NCBI RefSeq assembly: GCF_030272615.1
Contig: NC_081406.1
Span: 248,741,218 to 248,805,217 of the forward strand
Source of the DNA: Cryptomeria japonica
Lineage: Eukaryota; Streptophyta; Pinopsida; Cupressales; Cupressaceae
Reading direction: 5' to 3'
Length of the DNA stretch: 64,000 bases
Below the pieces are notes generated by a model. The model was not told the DNA's origin and did not search any database. It saw only the letters and a list, made by a program, of their open reading frames with translations. A program made the translations under genes and the position numbers. Below are positions 12,963 to 28,159 of the stretch, piece after piece (position 1 is the first letter of the stretch; every line of letters begins with the position of its first letter).

Positions 12963-13932
12963 TGTTACAAATTGTTGTGATTATGATGGTGGTGTTGTTA
13001 AGTATTTATCATTGATGTCAACATATTGGTTGGCATTGATGTCTTTGATATCTCTGATGTTGATGTATTGGTGATCTGGAATATGTGTTCACAAAATATT
13101 TTGTGCTCCAGAAGATGTGTTGTTGATATAGATATTTCAAGTTATTAGATATGGTGTTGATCGATGGTATTCATGTGTATCTTGGTCCTGTTCTTATTTC
13201 TGTTTCTTTGGGCGATGACGTTTGGGTTAAGTTTAAGTCCAGAATTTGAAGACGTGCAACAACTTGTGTTGTAGCATGTGTATCATGGTTTTTGGGAGTG
13301 GAATTTGTAATGCTTATATCATGTTGATCTAACCGCTGATGTGTTTTGTGGTATGGTCTACTACTCATTCCTCCCCACCATTGGAATGTTTAGTGTTGAC
13401 CTATTTTAGATCTTTGTCTTGGCTGACTTGGAAGACTATGCTTCTCGGAAGATAGAATATATATGAGAGTGATCTGATTGAGTTAGATATAGGAAAAGTG
13501 TAATATTGTTTTGAAGATATGCGAGATTGACAAGGAAAGATCTGACTGTTGGTGATGTTAAAGTGAGTGTGTTGGTTTTGAGGCATAAGAAGAAGTCCCG
13601 TTTGTGCAAATTATGTTTCAATGGTGGATTCTTTCTTTCTTTCTCTCTTTCTTTGGCAGTGAACCCACCTACACTGAGCCACCCTTTGTAAAAATCACCT
13701 TAATCTAATCTTTTATATTGAGAACTAACATTCTTTGTGGTTTTTCCCTTCTTGATTTTTCCAAGTCATATCTGGTGTTCATTGTGTGATCTGTTGTATG
13801 TATATATTTTCATACTATATCTAATTTAATGAATTCTTTTGTTTAGGATCCAAAGGTGATAAAAATAAAAGAAATTGTTTTAAATTATCAACTGATTCAC
13901 CCCCCTTCTCTTAGTTGCTTGGATATACAACA
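12963..13932 (+). mobile_element. 3' LTR of the truncated copia element
   Basis: The LTR starts TGTTACAAATTG right after the polypurine tract. It ends near 'gattcacccccc...ggatatacaaca', the C-rich terminal signature shared by the other copia LTRs here. The 3' boundary is less certain than the 5' one. No partner LTR remains for a length check. Confidence 0.65.
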
Positions 13933-14552
13933 CGTGATTTTTTTATACTTTATTATCATAACATTATAATAATAATCTTGATTGAGTGAATGATTATCAA
14001 ACAAATGATAGACATTTATATTTGTATAATTATATATTTTGAGAGTATTCGGCTACAAAGCATGTTAGGTTATTGTTATTAAAGGAATTGTTTGTTGATA
14101 TAAATGGGTAAGTAAACAAAGATGGGGGACCAAAAAGGGGTCTTAAGATGCCACTTTTTTTTCTAAAATCAACAAAGTCTGAACTTCAATGAGAAATTGA
14201 ATATAGGTACACTCAAAATTTGAAGATGCAACAAGAACAAAAGTTGAAGTGCTCTGAATCTACTTTATAAACTCCAAATTTGTTTTGAAAATGGAGGAGA
14301 TTAAAGGGTTTAAAAAAGGGGTATCACATTTATTGGTCCTGTTTTTCAGAAGAAAAAAATAACATAGCACGAAATGTGGTGCCCCTAAAATGTCAACTTT
14401 TTTTAGAATTTTACAAATCGTTCTAGTGAGAAAGTAGCTAACACATTGAAGTTTATGCTACATTTTTTGGCTAATTTTTTAACGAATATTTAAATTTTTA
14501 TGAATTTTCGAAGTGCACACATCCTAAAACATAGAAATTTGAATGTGCTCGT
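13933..14552. other. No recognisable feature
   Basis: This is an AT-rich interval between two copia LTRs. I see no coding or structured sequence in it. Confidence 0.5.
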
Positions 14553-15817
14553 TGTTAGCAACAATCAAGAAGGAAGACTGAGGGGGAGGGGGGCGTGAAT
14601 TAGTCTTCACTAGATGAAAAAAATTAGAATCCAAATCATAAACTGATAAATTGCAGTAGTAAACAAATAAGAAAATTAACAGCACAACACATAATGCCAA
14701 TATTTTTGACATGGAAACCCCGATTAAGGGAAAAACCACGATTGGAACCTATCCACAAGTTTATGATACTCTACATTAGTATGTCAAAATATTACAATGG
14801 GGAATGCACATACACTCAAGCACACTGCCTAGAGCTCACTGCTCAAAAGACATATGCTTGAAAGGTTAGGACCCTCAAGGAAGTCTCACTGACTCACAAT
14901 ATGAATCGGACTACAATCCAAAAGAAATGAACTGAAAGAATAACATCTCCAAATGCCTGATTATAGTTCTGGTTAAGCATAGATGTCTTCTCTGCAACAC
15001 CAATCTCACCACAAACTCAACACCAAAGGATAAATTTGGTGTTTGCACATTCACCTCTCTCTGATAATGTAGACACAATACCAACACCAAAACCAAGTGA
15101 ATAATTCACCTATATATACAATTCATCAACCTTGATAACAAGGTTGGCTAAACCCTCAACCCTCAACTCATAATTACAAAAATTGCATTACACGATACAA
15201 AGATCAACCATCAGACCAATATAATGATTTATATTACATAGCATGGACCTAATACAAATTCCCAATGTTCGCATCCACGGGAAATCACATTGCCAAGATC
15301 AACTGCAACATGCTACACCGCCAGAAATACCGCATAACATGAAAATCAACATCGGTTGATAAAAACCACCAAAAAATCATACAACGATCAATGCAGATCA
15401 CCAAAGCAAATAGGACACAACTAGAAAACACTAGCAAGCATGTTAGAATCATCACCAATAGCTGCACAAACACCACTTATCAAATCTTCATCGATCAACA
15501 TCAGAAAGCTTAAGAACACAACCAATTAACAACTTTCATGAAGAAAGTTAGCTCATGGGCCACCAAATCATGAACCATCTAAAATGAAGATACACAATAT
15601 CATCCCAAACAATATCCCAAAGCCTCAGTACAAGATTTGATCACACCAGAATATACCAGAGGAAATACCAGATTCTGCAAAATAGTGATTACCATAACCA
15701 AACTACAAAATCAGATCAGAAGATCTTCCCAAACTCACCAAAATAAATCACAGGAATATGTTGACATCAATGACAATAACATATCCTAGTAGCAACAATG
15801 TACAACCATATCCAACA
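14553..15817 (-). mobile_element. 3' LTR of the minus-strand copia element
   Basis: On the minus strand it starts TGTTGGATATGG directly after the polypurine tract and ends at about TGCTAACA. Its low-coordinate end shows the G-rich tract followed by 'gaattag'. The central part is repeated at 18719-19772, which is the truncated 5' LTR of the same element. Confidence 0.75.
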
Positions 15818-15830
15818 ATCTCCCCCTTTG
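15818..15830 (-). promoter_or_regulatory. Polypurine tract of the minus copia element
   Basis: The minus strand reads CAAAGGGGGAGAT, abutting TGTTGGAT. A second purine tract, AAAAGGGGAAGAGAGA, lies at 15940-15957 on the minus strand. Confidence 0.75.
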
Positions 15831-16134
15831 ACATTCATGGCAACATATGAATATGGAAAACAATCAATGCAAAGAAAGAAGATATCACCAACAAAACTCC
15901 CCCTAAGATCAAGATAGATAATGTAGTTTTTCACATGATCTCTCTTCCCCTTTTACAACAATGCCAAAGATTAGAAAACCAAACTCTCCCTCAAAATAGA
16001 AACATGAATCTCTATCCCCCTAGGATACACAACCAAATCAACAGACTACTCCAACAGAGGAGTAGTACCAACACACCAATCCGGATAAAAGAATAGGACT
16101 CTGAAATCCACCAGATCGATGCAACTCAATGCAT

Positions 16135-16795
16135 CTAATTCTCATCAGGAGGGGTGGATACCCCTAACTTGTCTGTCAAGTAGACAAATGTATTTGTAGG
16201 CAAAGGCTTAGTAAAAATATTAGCAATTTATTCCTTTGTAGATACATACTCCAGCTTCACCTTCCCTTCCCTAACTTGCTCTCTCAAGTAATTGTATTTG
16301 ATTGATATATACTTAGTCTTTGAATGTTGCACCAGATTCTTTGACATGTTTATAGAATTGGAATTATCACAGATATAACAGTAGGCTCATCATAAATAAC
16401 TTTGATATCTTTCAACATTTTCTTTATCCAAACCATTTGACTGCAGTTACTAGAAGCAACAATGTACTCAGCTTCAGCAGTAGATAAAGATATTGAATCT
16501 TGTTTCTTGCTAGCCCATGAAGCCAACTTCTTACCTAAAAAGAATGGTCCACCGATAGTACTCTTCTGTTCATGAACATCACCAACCCAATCTGCATTAG
16601 TGTAAGGACACAACATGAAATCATCATTCTTCGAATACCATAAACCATAATCCATAGTTCCCTTTAGATATCTGAATATCTTCTTAACAATAGTAACATG
16701 ACTTTCCTTTAGATAAGCTTGATATCTAGAAACCATACACACAACATGCATAATGTCAGGCCTAGTTTGAGTAAGATATAACAATCCACCAACTA
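16135..16795 (-). pseudogene. Copia RNase H domain
   Basis: This is the last polyprotein domain, degrading the RNA strand during reverse transcription. It runs from YLTQTRPDIMHVVC through RYLKGTMDYGLWY, YTNADWVGDV and SLSTAEAEY. After a frameshift near 16365 come CDNSNSINMSKN, NIFTKPLPTNT and DKLGV, before a stop at 16135-16137. The expected catalytic acids are visible: Asp in YTNADW, Glu in TAEAEY and Asp in CDNSN. Directly upstream in reading order, the sequence joins integrase rather than reverse transcriptase. Confidence 0.85.
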
Positions 16796-17900
16796 TAGAT
16801 TGTAGTGCTAATAGCTTCTCTCCAGTAGACCTTCAAAACATTTCCTTCAATCAGCATAGTTCTTGTAGCATCCAAAATAGTATGGTTCTTCCTCTCAACA
16901 ATTCCATTCTGATGTGGGGTTCAAGGAGTAGATAACTGCCTTATGATTTCATGCATCTCATAGAAAGAATTGAACTCATCGAAATAGAATTATCCACCTC
17001 TATGAGATCTCAAACACTTCAATTTCAATCCAGACTTAGTTTCAACTTTATCTATGAATATCTTGAATTTTTCAAATGCTTCTGATTTTTCCTTAAAAAA
17101 GATAACCCACACCATCATGGAATAATCATCAATTATTAGCATAAAGTATTTATCACCCTGCACACTTCTAACATTTGTAGGTCCACATAGGTTAGAATGC
17201 ACAAGATCCACCAATCCATCAGATGTATATCGTTTACTCTTGAAAGAAATTCTTGTTTGCTTACCCAACTAACATTCCTTACATACCGGATTAACAATTT
17301 TCACAATCTTAGGCAAATCTCTAACATCTTGTGTAGAACTGATCTTAATCAATGATTTAAAGTTTACATGAGTCATTCTTCTATCCCACAACCAACTCTC
17401 ATCTATCTTAGCAATCAAACAACTTTTCTCACATACATTCAAATGAAAAATGCTACCTTTAGTCTTAGTTCCAGATGCAATCTCTATATGGGAGGCATTC
17501 AAGATCTTGCATTTACCATCCTTAAATTCTAGATCATAACCTTTGTCAACCATCTATCCAACACTCGAAAGATTATGCTTAAAACCTTCAACATACCAGA
17601 CATCATTAGTGTTGTGCTGACCATCAAAATAAATAGAACCTCTCCCATGAATTACGTAGGCTTTATCATCTCCAAATCTAACTATTCGACCATCATACCT
17701 TTCCATGCTTACAAATTTTCTTTTATCACTAGACATATGATGTGAACAACCATTGTCAATTACCCATTCACCCTTTTCATCTACCTTATCAGCCAAATAT
17801 TTCTCCTTAATAGAACAACTAGTGGAATCAATAGGTACATGTCCATCTTCTTTAATGGTAATAAACACAACTTCATCTCCTTCTGACTCATCATCTGTAA
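16796..17900 (-). pseudogene. Copia protease and integrase, fused to RNase H by deletion
   Basis: In reading order (minus strand) the first unit is an aspartic protease, WVIDNGCSHHMSSDK, with DNG where DSG is usual. The GAG-pre-integrase zinc region follows (WLWDRRMTHVNFKSL ... NPVCKEC). The integrase core comes next, with Asp in VHSNLC replaced by Asn, IIDDYS present, and the final Glu in NGIVERKNHTI. Stops interrupt it at about 17553, 17268 and 16990. The coding sequence then stops being integrase at about 16800 and continues with the RNase H-adjacent sequence. The whole reverse transcriptase (about 1.4 kb in the 50.7-57.5 kb relative) is missing. Confidence 0.85.
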
Positions 17901-18718
17901 CACCTTCATCTACAACATAGTAGCAGTTCTTCTAGTTCCTAAACTTTTGGTTAGACTTATAAGGCTTATCATACTTCTCATGTTTCTCATATCTATCATT
18001 CCTATCATACTTATCAAACTTATCATGTATGTCATACTTAGCCATTCTCTCTAGATGTCTTGAAGCAAAATGTCTTATCTTATTACAAGAAAAACATTTC
18101 AAGGGCAGCTTTCCATCATACTTACCGACACCTTTAGGCAATCTTTGGGCAATGAATGCTTCAAGCTCATCAAACTCTCTTTCTTTCTCTACAATTTCTC
18201 TCCTTTCTCTTTCATATCTAGATATCCTACATTCATCAAGATCAAATTTCCGCTTACCGTATATAGATGTTGATGCTCTAAATACAGTCTTAGACTTTCC
18301 ATGTGATTCTCCAAATTCACTCAGCTCAAATTCAACAAGTTTTCCAACATATCTCTTGTTACAGTTGTCACACTCTAGATCTCATCAATAGCAAAAACCT
18401 TATGTTTATAAGTAGGAGGCAAAGATCTCAACACCTTAGCAACAATATCTTCTTCTTCAATCTTTCCACTGGAAAACCTGATACCAAGGACAAGTTCATT
18501 CACCTTAGCCATGTATGAATGTATGTTCTCATCATCTCCCATGTTCAATGTCTCATACTTTCCCTTCAAGCTCTACAACTTAGAAACTTTCACTTGAATA
18601 TCACATTCATACAGGACCTCAAGCTTTTACCAGATCTCATGTGTGGTCTGAAGTCCTATAGCATTTTTCATATCATTATTAGTTAGGGCACTAGGAAATG
18701 TTTCATTTGCACACTAAG
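17901..18718 (-). pseudogene. Copia gag (UBN2-type) with altered zinc knuckle
   Basis: This is the nucleocapsid-like part of the polyprotein. It includes the helical gag segment (MKGKYETLNMGDDENIHSYM ... SLPPTYKHKVFAI) and a basic linker. The zinc knuckle reads CFSCNKIRHFASRH, in which the last Cys of CX2CX4HX4C is His. A Lys/Tyr/Asp-rich tail with repeated KYD/RYE words follows. The 5' part of gag, the primer-binding site and the inner end of the 5' LTR are missing: gag sequence abuts LTR sequence at 18718/18719. Confidence 0.8.
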
Positions 18719-19772
18719 ATGATACTCTGCCGTGGTATGTGAAAAATATTATAATGGGGAATGCACATGCATTTAGGCACACTGCCTAGAGCTCACTGAT
18801 CAAAAGATATATGCCTTGAAGGCTACAACCCTCAGGGAAGTCTCACTGACTTACAATATAAATCGGACTACAATATGGAAGAAATGAACTGAAAGAATAG
18901 CATCTCCAAATGCCTGATTACAGTTCTAGTAAAGCACAGATGTCTGCTCTGCAACACCAATCTCACCAAAAACTCAACATCGAAGGATAAATCTCTTGTT
19001 CGCACATTCACCTCTCTCTGATAATGCAAACATAATACCAACACCAAAACCAAGTGAATAATTCAACTATATATGCAATTCATCAACCTTGATAACAAGG
19101 TCAACTAAACCCTCAAGCCTCAACTCATAATTGCAAAAATTACATTACACGATAAAAATATCAACCACCAAACCAATATAATGATTTACATTATATAGTA
19201 TGGACCTAATACAAATTCTCAAATGATCACATCTGCTGAAAATCATGCCAAGATCAACCACAACATGCTACACCACCAAAAATACCGCATAACGCAAAAA
19301 TCAACACCGATTGACAAAAATCGCCAAAAAATCGCACAATGATCAATGCAAATCACCAAAGAAAATAGGACATGACTAGGAAACACTAGCAAACATGTTA
19401 GAATCATCACCAATAGCTGCACCAACACCACTTATCAAACCTTCATTGATCAACATCAGAAAGCTCAAGAACACAGCCAATCAACAATTGTCATGAAGAA
19501 ATATAACTTGCAGGCCACCAAATCACAAACCATTTGAAATTAAGATAAACAAGATCATGCCAAACAATATTTGAAAGCCTCAGCACAAGATATGAGCACA
19601 CCAGAATATATTGGAGTAAATACCGGATTTTGCAAAACAGTGATCAACATAACCAAACTACAAAATCGGATTAGAAGATCTTCCTGAACTCACTAGAATA
19701 AATCATAAGAATATGTTGACATCAATGACAACAACATATCCTAGCAGGAGAAATGTACAGCCATATCCAACA
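18719..19772 (-). mobile_element. Truncated 5' LTR of the minus copia element
   Basis: The sequence from 'atgatactctg' at 18719 to 'atccaaca' at 19772 parallels 14764-15817 base for base with scattered differences. The roughly 210 bp corresponding to 14553-14763 are absent at the gag-facing end, together with the primer-binding site. Beyond 19772 'atctccccaac' mimics a polypurine-tract start. The expected target-site duplication (ctcgt at 14548-14552) is not found there. Confidence 0.75.
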
Positions 19773-20382
19773 ATCTCCCCAACAATCCAACACTCCCCCC
19801 CAAAATTTGTGAAAAGTAATTAAAAATCAAATGTTTTTTTTTTAAAATTAGAATGGGCTCTAATTTCTAAAAATGTAATTTTTTTTAAAATTAGATAAAT
19901 GAGTAAAAATATATGGCCAAAATACAACATGTTGGTTTTTTACCAAAATCGGACACACTAACAAAAGAAATTATGGATGAAGACCTTAACATTATCAAAA
20001 CTTGAAAAGAATTATATGGTTGGATATCTAAAACAGAGCTTGATGATTGTATGGCATTTTTTTTAACTGCATTGAAACACATGCAAACCTGATGGAGAGC
20101 ACGAATATAAAAGTTAGAAATTTTTTAATATTTACTAGAAAATATGTCTCATGCCTAAGAAGGGCATCCAAGCCTTTGGGTTGGATGCCCAAGGCAAATC
20201 CAGGCCTTTTCCTTGGTGTTTTCCATGGCAACAAGTTTGGTGCATGCTAAATGAAAAAAATGTCAAAAAATCATTTGGCGCACGCCATACTTGGTGTGAG
20301 ACATATTTAGCACATGATAAATGTATTTCCTGCAATTTTTTCATTTTTGTAAGCACAAATTTTTCTCTCTGTGGATATATAT
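19773..20382. other. Flank of the inverted-repeat element; no gene
   Basis: Contains short palindrome-like words such as 'tttggtgcatgc' and 'atttggcgcacgcca' (about 20235-20290). Related words are abundant in the mirror region at 23540-23760, so this may be the outer, diverged part of the same inverted repeat. Confidence 0.4.
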
Positions 20383-20555
20383 ATATATAAAATATAACAT
20401 TTAAGTATACTTTAAGTTATATTTTATGTATATATTGTCAAGATGTTTGAGAGTGGTTCCAGATCTCTAGGAGCTATAATGCAGATTCTAGTTTTTAGAG
20501 TTCATATAAATTTCAGACTTATTCAAATTTCAGTAATCAGCATGCTCATATCAAC
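20383..20555 (+). repeat. Inverted repeat, left arm
   Basis: The reverse complement of this arm matches 23301-23470 over about 170 bp. Both contain 'ctaaaaactagaatct', 'ggaaccactct', 'tatatacataaaatataact' and 'gattactgaaattt'. It flanks the CT-rich tract. Confidence 0.8.
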
Positions 20556-20579
20556 ATTATCTTTCTATTCTCTTCCCTT

Positions 20580-23097
<2,518 letters not shown>

Positions 23098-23106
23098 AAT
23101 CAAATA

Positions 23107-23300
23107 TAGGGAGATAGAGAGAGAGAGAGAGGTGAATAGAGGGATGGAGGGAGAGAGTGAGAAAGAGAGAGAGGGAGGAAGGTAGGGGTTGAAGCAGAGA
23201 CTAGAGGGAGAGAAAGACCAAGTGCAAGAGAAGGAGTGAGGGAAAGAGAGAGAGAGGGGGGGGAATATAAAAAAAATAGGAGAGACAAGAGAGAGAGAAT
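23107..23300 (+). repeat. GA-rich simple-sequence tract
   Basis: The strand bias flips from pyrimidine to purine near 23100. This gives a GA tract facing the CT tract inside the inverted repeat, so the two can pair. Confidence 0.85.
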
Positions 23301-23470
23301 TTTGATACGAGCATGTTGATTACTGAAATTTAACTGTTTGAAATGTATATGAATACTCTAAAAACTAGAATCTTCATTATAACTCCTCGAGATGTGGAAC
23401 CACTCTATACATCCTAATAGTATATACATAAAATATAACTTATTATACTTAAATATATTTTATGTATATA
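23301..23470 (-). repeat. Inverted repeat, right arm
   Basis: Reverse-complement partner of 20383-20555. Differences are scattered substitutions plus small gaps. Confidence 0.8.
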
Positions 23471-23539
23471 TTCAGAGAGAAAGAAGCTAGAAGAGAAGGA
23501 TAAATTGCAATTTCCAAATTAAAAATGCACTTGTCAAAA

Positions 23540-23760
23540 TGCAAATGCATCTGGCACATGCCAAATTTTGCACTTGCCTTATTTGGCGTGCACCCTATTT
23601 GGTGCTCGCCAAATAGATTTCGCATTCCCAAACCATAGGTTCAACACGGCAAGCCTATTTGGTGCATGCCAAATAGGGCGCAGGCCTGGTATGCGCCAAA
23701 GGGTTTGATGGGGTCCAAACAAAAAATTTGGCACCTTTTTGGTTCCCCATCTTGGTGCAC
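23540..23760. repeat. Cluster of short near-palindromic motifs
   Basis: Words such as 'atttggcgtgcacc', 'tatttggtgctcgccaaata', 'tatttggtgcatgccaaata' and 'tatgcgccaaa' recur about seven times. Each is a near palindrome of the form TTTGG..GC..GCCAAA. Confidence 0.6.
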
Positions 23761-24610
23761 TCGCCCAAATAAAGAGTAGTGTTATGTTTTCAGCATATCA
23801 GTAGATATTGAAGGGTCGTAGTTCAATTGATTGAACTTAATTCGTAAGGTGATTGTATGTTCCTTGTTTATATCATCCACTAAAGATCAATTTTGCTCAA
23901 GATAGAATTGAACCAAGTCCAACCCTTTAATAATAGGTTAAACTCTATATTCTTGATAGCTACATAAATATTATTTTAAAGTTCAACAACTAAAATTTAT
24001 TAAATATCCAAAATATATAATAAATACATATAAAATTAATTAAAGTCATAAATAGATACCTCAATCAAATTTATTCATATCCAAAATATTATATTTCAAT
24101 ATTTTATATGCATTACACTAAATAATTTCACTTCAATCATGAAACATTTATTACATAACACATTTATAACATTTCTATTTCAACTTCATATTGTAAGAAT
24201 ATAAATTATAAAAGAATGCATAAACCATCATAGGCAAACACAAAACCTCAAATTCATGCTAAAGATCTAATCCTACTCATTAAAGAACGAAATTGAATGC
24301 AAGAAATAATAAAATCAATCATGAAATTATAATTTCATTGCATCCTTTCAAATCAGCTCCATTGTTAATCTCCAATTTGTGAGTTGAATTATTGTTGCTC
24401 TTAGATTTGTATGTGCATGAGATTGCATAAAAGCTCAAAATATTGACAATGGTTGTGATCACAAAAAAATTCAAAGGCTATGGGTAGATTGAAAATTAAG
24501 ATTTGATTGGTTTATATATAATATTTGGATTTTGATTAATGGCTAAGATTGATTTATATTTCAAGAAATCAAATGATAGGATTGAAGGACACTAATCGAA
24601 CCCCTTTCAA
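23761..24610. other. AT-rich sequence, no gene
   Basis: No recognisable coding sequence. A box-A-like word near 23823 is discussed under rejected items. Confidence 0.5.
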
Positions 24611-26730
24611 TCGAACATATGTTGTGGTGCAGGAGCACCTAGTTGAGTAAATACTGTCCTTTTTGAGTATTTCATGCTTTCATGTTTGTAATGTCTTGTG
24701 TTAGGTTTATGATTTTGTTTTAGTTTTTTGTGTTTCTTTTCTAGTGGTTTTGATCTCATTTTGTGCTCAAGAGGTCAAGTTTTGCATTTCAAGACTTGAG
24801 TGACAATTTTGGCAAAAATGTGTAAAATTGCCTAAAAGGTCTCAAAATGTTTTCCAAAGAATTGAAACATGTTTAATAAGTGTTTTTAAGAATTTATTAT
24901 GTGTTTAGATGAGTTGATGAGGTTTGGTTGTCAAAAATGTCATTTTGTGCAACAAAAGTTGCTCACCTTGTTGAAAAGTTGTCATTTTTATAGTAAATAA
25001 TGTGAAAAAACAATCCTACAGCTATATGTCCATACAGAACATCATAACTAACTCAAAAATATTTAAATAGACCACCATAAAACATGTGTGAAGTTGACAA
25101 TTGTGAAAACAAAGTCATTCTCAATAAAAGAAGTGCAAAATTATGGCTTTTTAATGTGTTTTTCTCTCTTTTAGAGCAGTAGTCCGTACTGTACCTTTTG
25201 GGAAGTGTTCATATTGGTTTTCCAGTGCTATTCAAGTGATCATTGCACTAGTTTTCCTTTTTGCAAGTTGGTGAAATAAAAATTCTTTCATTTTGTGTGC
25301 TCACTGCCCTGTCAAGGGTTTGTAATCCATAATGGATTCAACTTCACTGAAAAACCTCATTGGGCTCCCATGGAGGGACTTGGTCAAGTTGATGAGGGAT
25401 TGCACAATGTAAATATTTTCTTCTTTTGCCAGGGTTATACACAAAATTTTTGTATGAGATCATACTAGACAAGTTAAGTGAACAATTTGTCTAGTAGATC
25501 GAAATCATGAGCAAAATGTTGTTCTCAAAGTCCATTTGAGTTCCCAACATTGAAGAATGGTCTGCACCTTTCCTATGAAGGTTTTGAAGCAAGGTGGATC
25601 TCCAAGAGAGACTTTCTACCCTTTAAAATTTGGAGCAATTTGCTAAGACAGCGGGTTCCCTGTTTTTGGTGTCTAAGTTGTTTTGAAGCTTTCCATGCAT
25701 GGTAGCTTAGCCAAAATTATTAAATGCAGAGTTAATGTGTTGTTTGAAGGATAGTTGACACTATGGTGCAGGTAGTTTTGAAGTTCTAACCCAATGTAAT
25801 GTAGCCCAGATAGTGAAAACTCAGAAAAATAGTGATTTTGACAGTGTTTTTGTTCTTTTTCAGTTTGTTTGCCAAGTGTTTGGCATAATGCTTGGTTGTT
25901 AGTGGTAGGGCAGGCATTGGTATGTTGTGGCAGAGGATTATTAGTAGTGTGGAGGCTTGAACTAAGCTTAGGAGTGAGATACTATGGTGTAAGAACTAAA
26001 ACCCTCACCAAACCCTACATTTAATCCTAAAATTGAGGATAGTCTCAAAACCCACCTCATAGAACCTAAGAATTGAAAAATCATTGATTTATAGCATTGT
26101 GATAACCATCCAAATCAACTCCCAAGGTGGAATTGGCCATCATTGATTAACACAAGCAAAATACCCCAAATTAGGCCTACTCGGCGTAGTAGCCTTTTCT
26201 AGGCTTCTACACACAAAACATGAACCTGATTTTGTTGAGCAAGTTGGGGCTTGTGGAATCTTTGAAGGTAGTTTAGATGGTGAAGAAACCTCTTTAAAAA
26301 CCTTTGTGACAGCTTTGTGGAGCCATTTTGGGTTTGAGACCTAGTAGGTGGGGTTTGAGCAAATGAAACAAGGTAGTTAAGAAGACCATAAGAAGCAAGT
26401 TCTTAAACAAACATTTACCTAGCTTCCTAAACCTCTTGGAAGAAATGAAAATGTCAGTGTATAGTCAGTGAGAAGATCAAAGATCAGAGGTATATGTGAG
26501 AAAGAATGTAGTGGTTGAATATAGTGAATAGTGGATGAGTAAGGGTATGAGCTCGCTCAAAAGGGGAGTTTGTTAGGGAAGTGATGCATGAGTTGCTTAG
26601 CATTAAAGCTTCAAGAATGATTTTGCAAACATATACAACTGTCACAAACAAGTCTTTTGGAAACAAATTGAACCATTAGACATAAACATCCTTGTTGAGC
26701 ACTTTCTAGGAAACTCCCTATCATGTTGTA
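24611..26730. other. Unclassified, moderately complex sequence
   Basis: The composition is less AT-rich than the flanks, and stretches look LTR- or leader-like, but no retroelement protein, primer site or clear terminus is present. The flanks share 'atcgaacc(c/t).ctttc' (about 24596 and 26733), which may be a degenerate target-site duplication. A 10-bp-stem hairpin lies at 25463-25496. Confidence 0.3.
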
Positions 26731-28159
26731 TCGAACCTTCTTTCTATGCATCTCCCCCCAGTCTCTCCAAATTTCTATAGATTTTCGATATTCGAAGCTT
26801 TGATTGAAGGCTCAAATGGAACAATATTGAAAAACCCAAATGCATGATAGTAGTACTCAAAGTGAGCTTTCCGATAATTATAATTTTAATATATTTTGAG
26901 TTTATTATGGTTTTTTTTGTTTAACTAACATAGGTTTTTCATGAAACATCAACTTCTATGTTCAATGCTCGTGGAAAAATAGTAAAATAATGAAAAAATT
27001 TCTAACAAATATCCACGTAATAGGTATCAAATTTCTCTTTCCAACAAAAATAATAATAATTGAATTTTGATACATACACAACAAGTTACAAGTTATCAAA
27101 TGAACCTATGTCAATATTATAGTTATCTCGGCTTCAAAACTTATTAAAATATGAAATACTGAACATAATGTTATGAGATCAATTCCAATTTACATTAAAT
27201 ATCAATTCTTAAAACCTAAATTTGAAAGAATCGCATTTTTATCTATTTTAGAAAAATATTATGCATTACCAAGTGAGTATCACTCTTTAAAAATGTTGTT
27301 TACTATTAAAAACTAGTTTTTGAGGAAGATAGAACAATGGATACAAATTGATTCCAAAAAAATAAAATAAAAAAAACAATTTAGAATCTACCTACAAAAT
27401 GTCACAAATCACTAGTTTACATCATCTACAAATTCCTTACTATTTAGTGGTAATACATGTCCAAATGTGATGTTTTCTTTCCAAAATGTTTATTTCAGTG
27501 TCGAAGTTGGCTGAAAATTTTAACACACTATTGTGTGTTCACCAATGTACTCAAAGTTTGAGTATACATGACAAGAAGCAGTTGCTTCCTAGTGCAGTCA
27601 TGGTGATCAAGAAGGAAGCAAACAGGGCTTTTGTCCTGGCTTTGTGGCCTCATGTGGGATATTTTTCACTTAATTTACTAATTTAAAAATAATGCAAATA
27701 AATAAATAAATATCATATATTATATTTAAATCTAACAATTATATATCTAAAGTATATAAGAAATCCAACTAAAACCAATATTTGTTAAAAATCTACAACT
27801 CAATAAAATGTATTTAAATCTAAGCACATATATTAATATTTCATTTGCATCAAGACTAAATAATTTTATATCAATCAAAAAATAACACAACATTTAAACA
27901 TTTAAGACTACAACCCTCTATTATCCATTATTTCACAATATACTTTAGCCCAAACTATATTAAGGGGGGGAGATATGATAATTTTGCAGGATACTAACAA
28001 TTTCAATGACTAACATAGGGCATAAATATCCTGCCTATTTATATTGCTCATTGCACATGCCAAAATGCAACCGGTGCACACACTTCCACTCTTATGTAGA
28101 AACAATCATAATATTAATAATTTTCATGGCAAATCAAAAATATCTTAAAAGTTAAAGAT
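26731..28159. other. AT-rich sequence with one more complex island
   Basis: Mostly AT-rich with no gene. The part at 27485-27665 is richer in G and C and follows an acceptor-like 'tttatttcag'. See findings. Confidence 0.4.

Noticed and set aside
23811-23930. tRNA-like sequence with a good box A (TAGTTCAATTG)
   Set aside because: No convincing box B at the right distance and no cloverleaf arms pair. At most the decayed head of a SINE.
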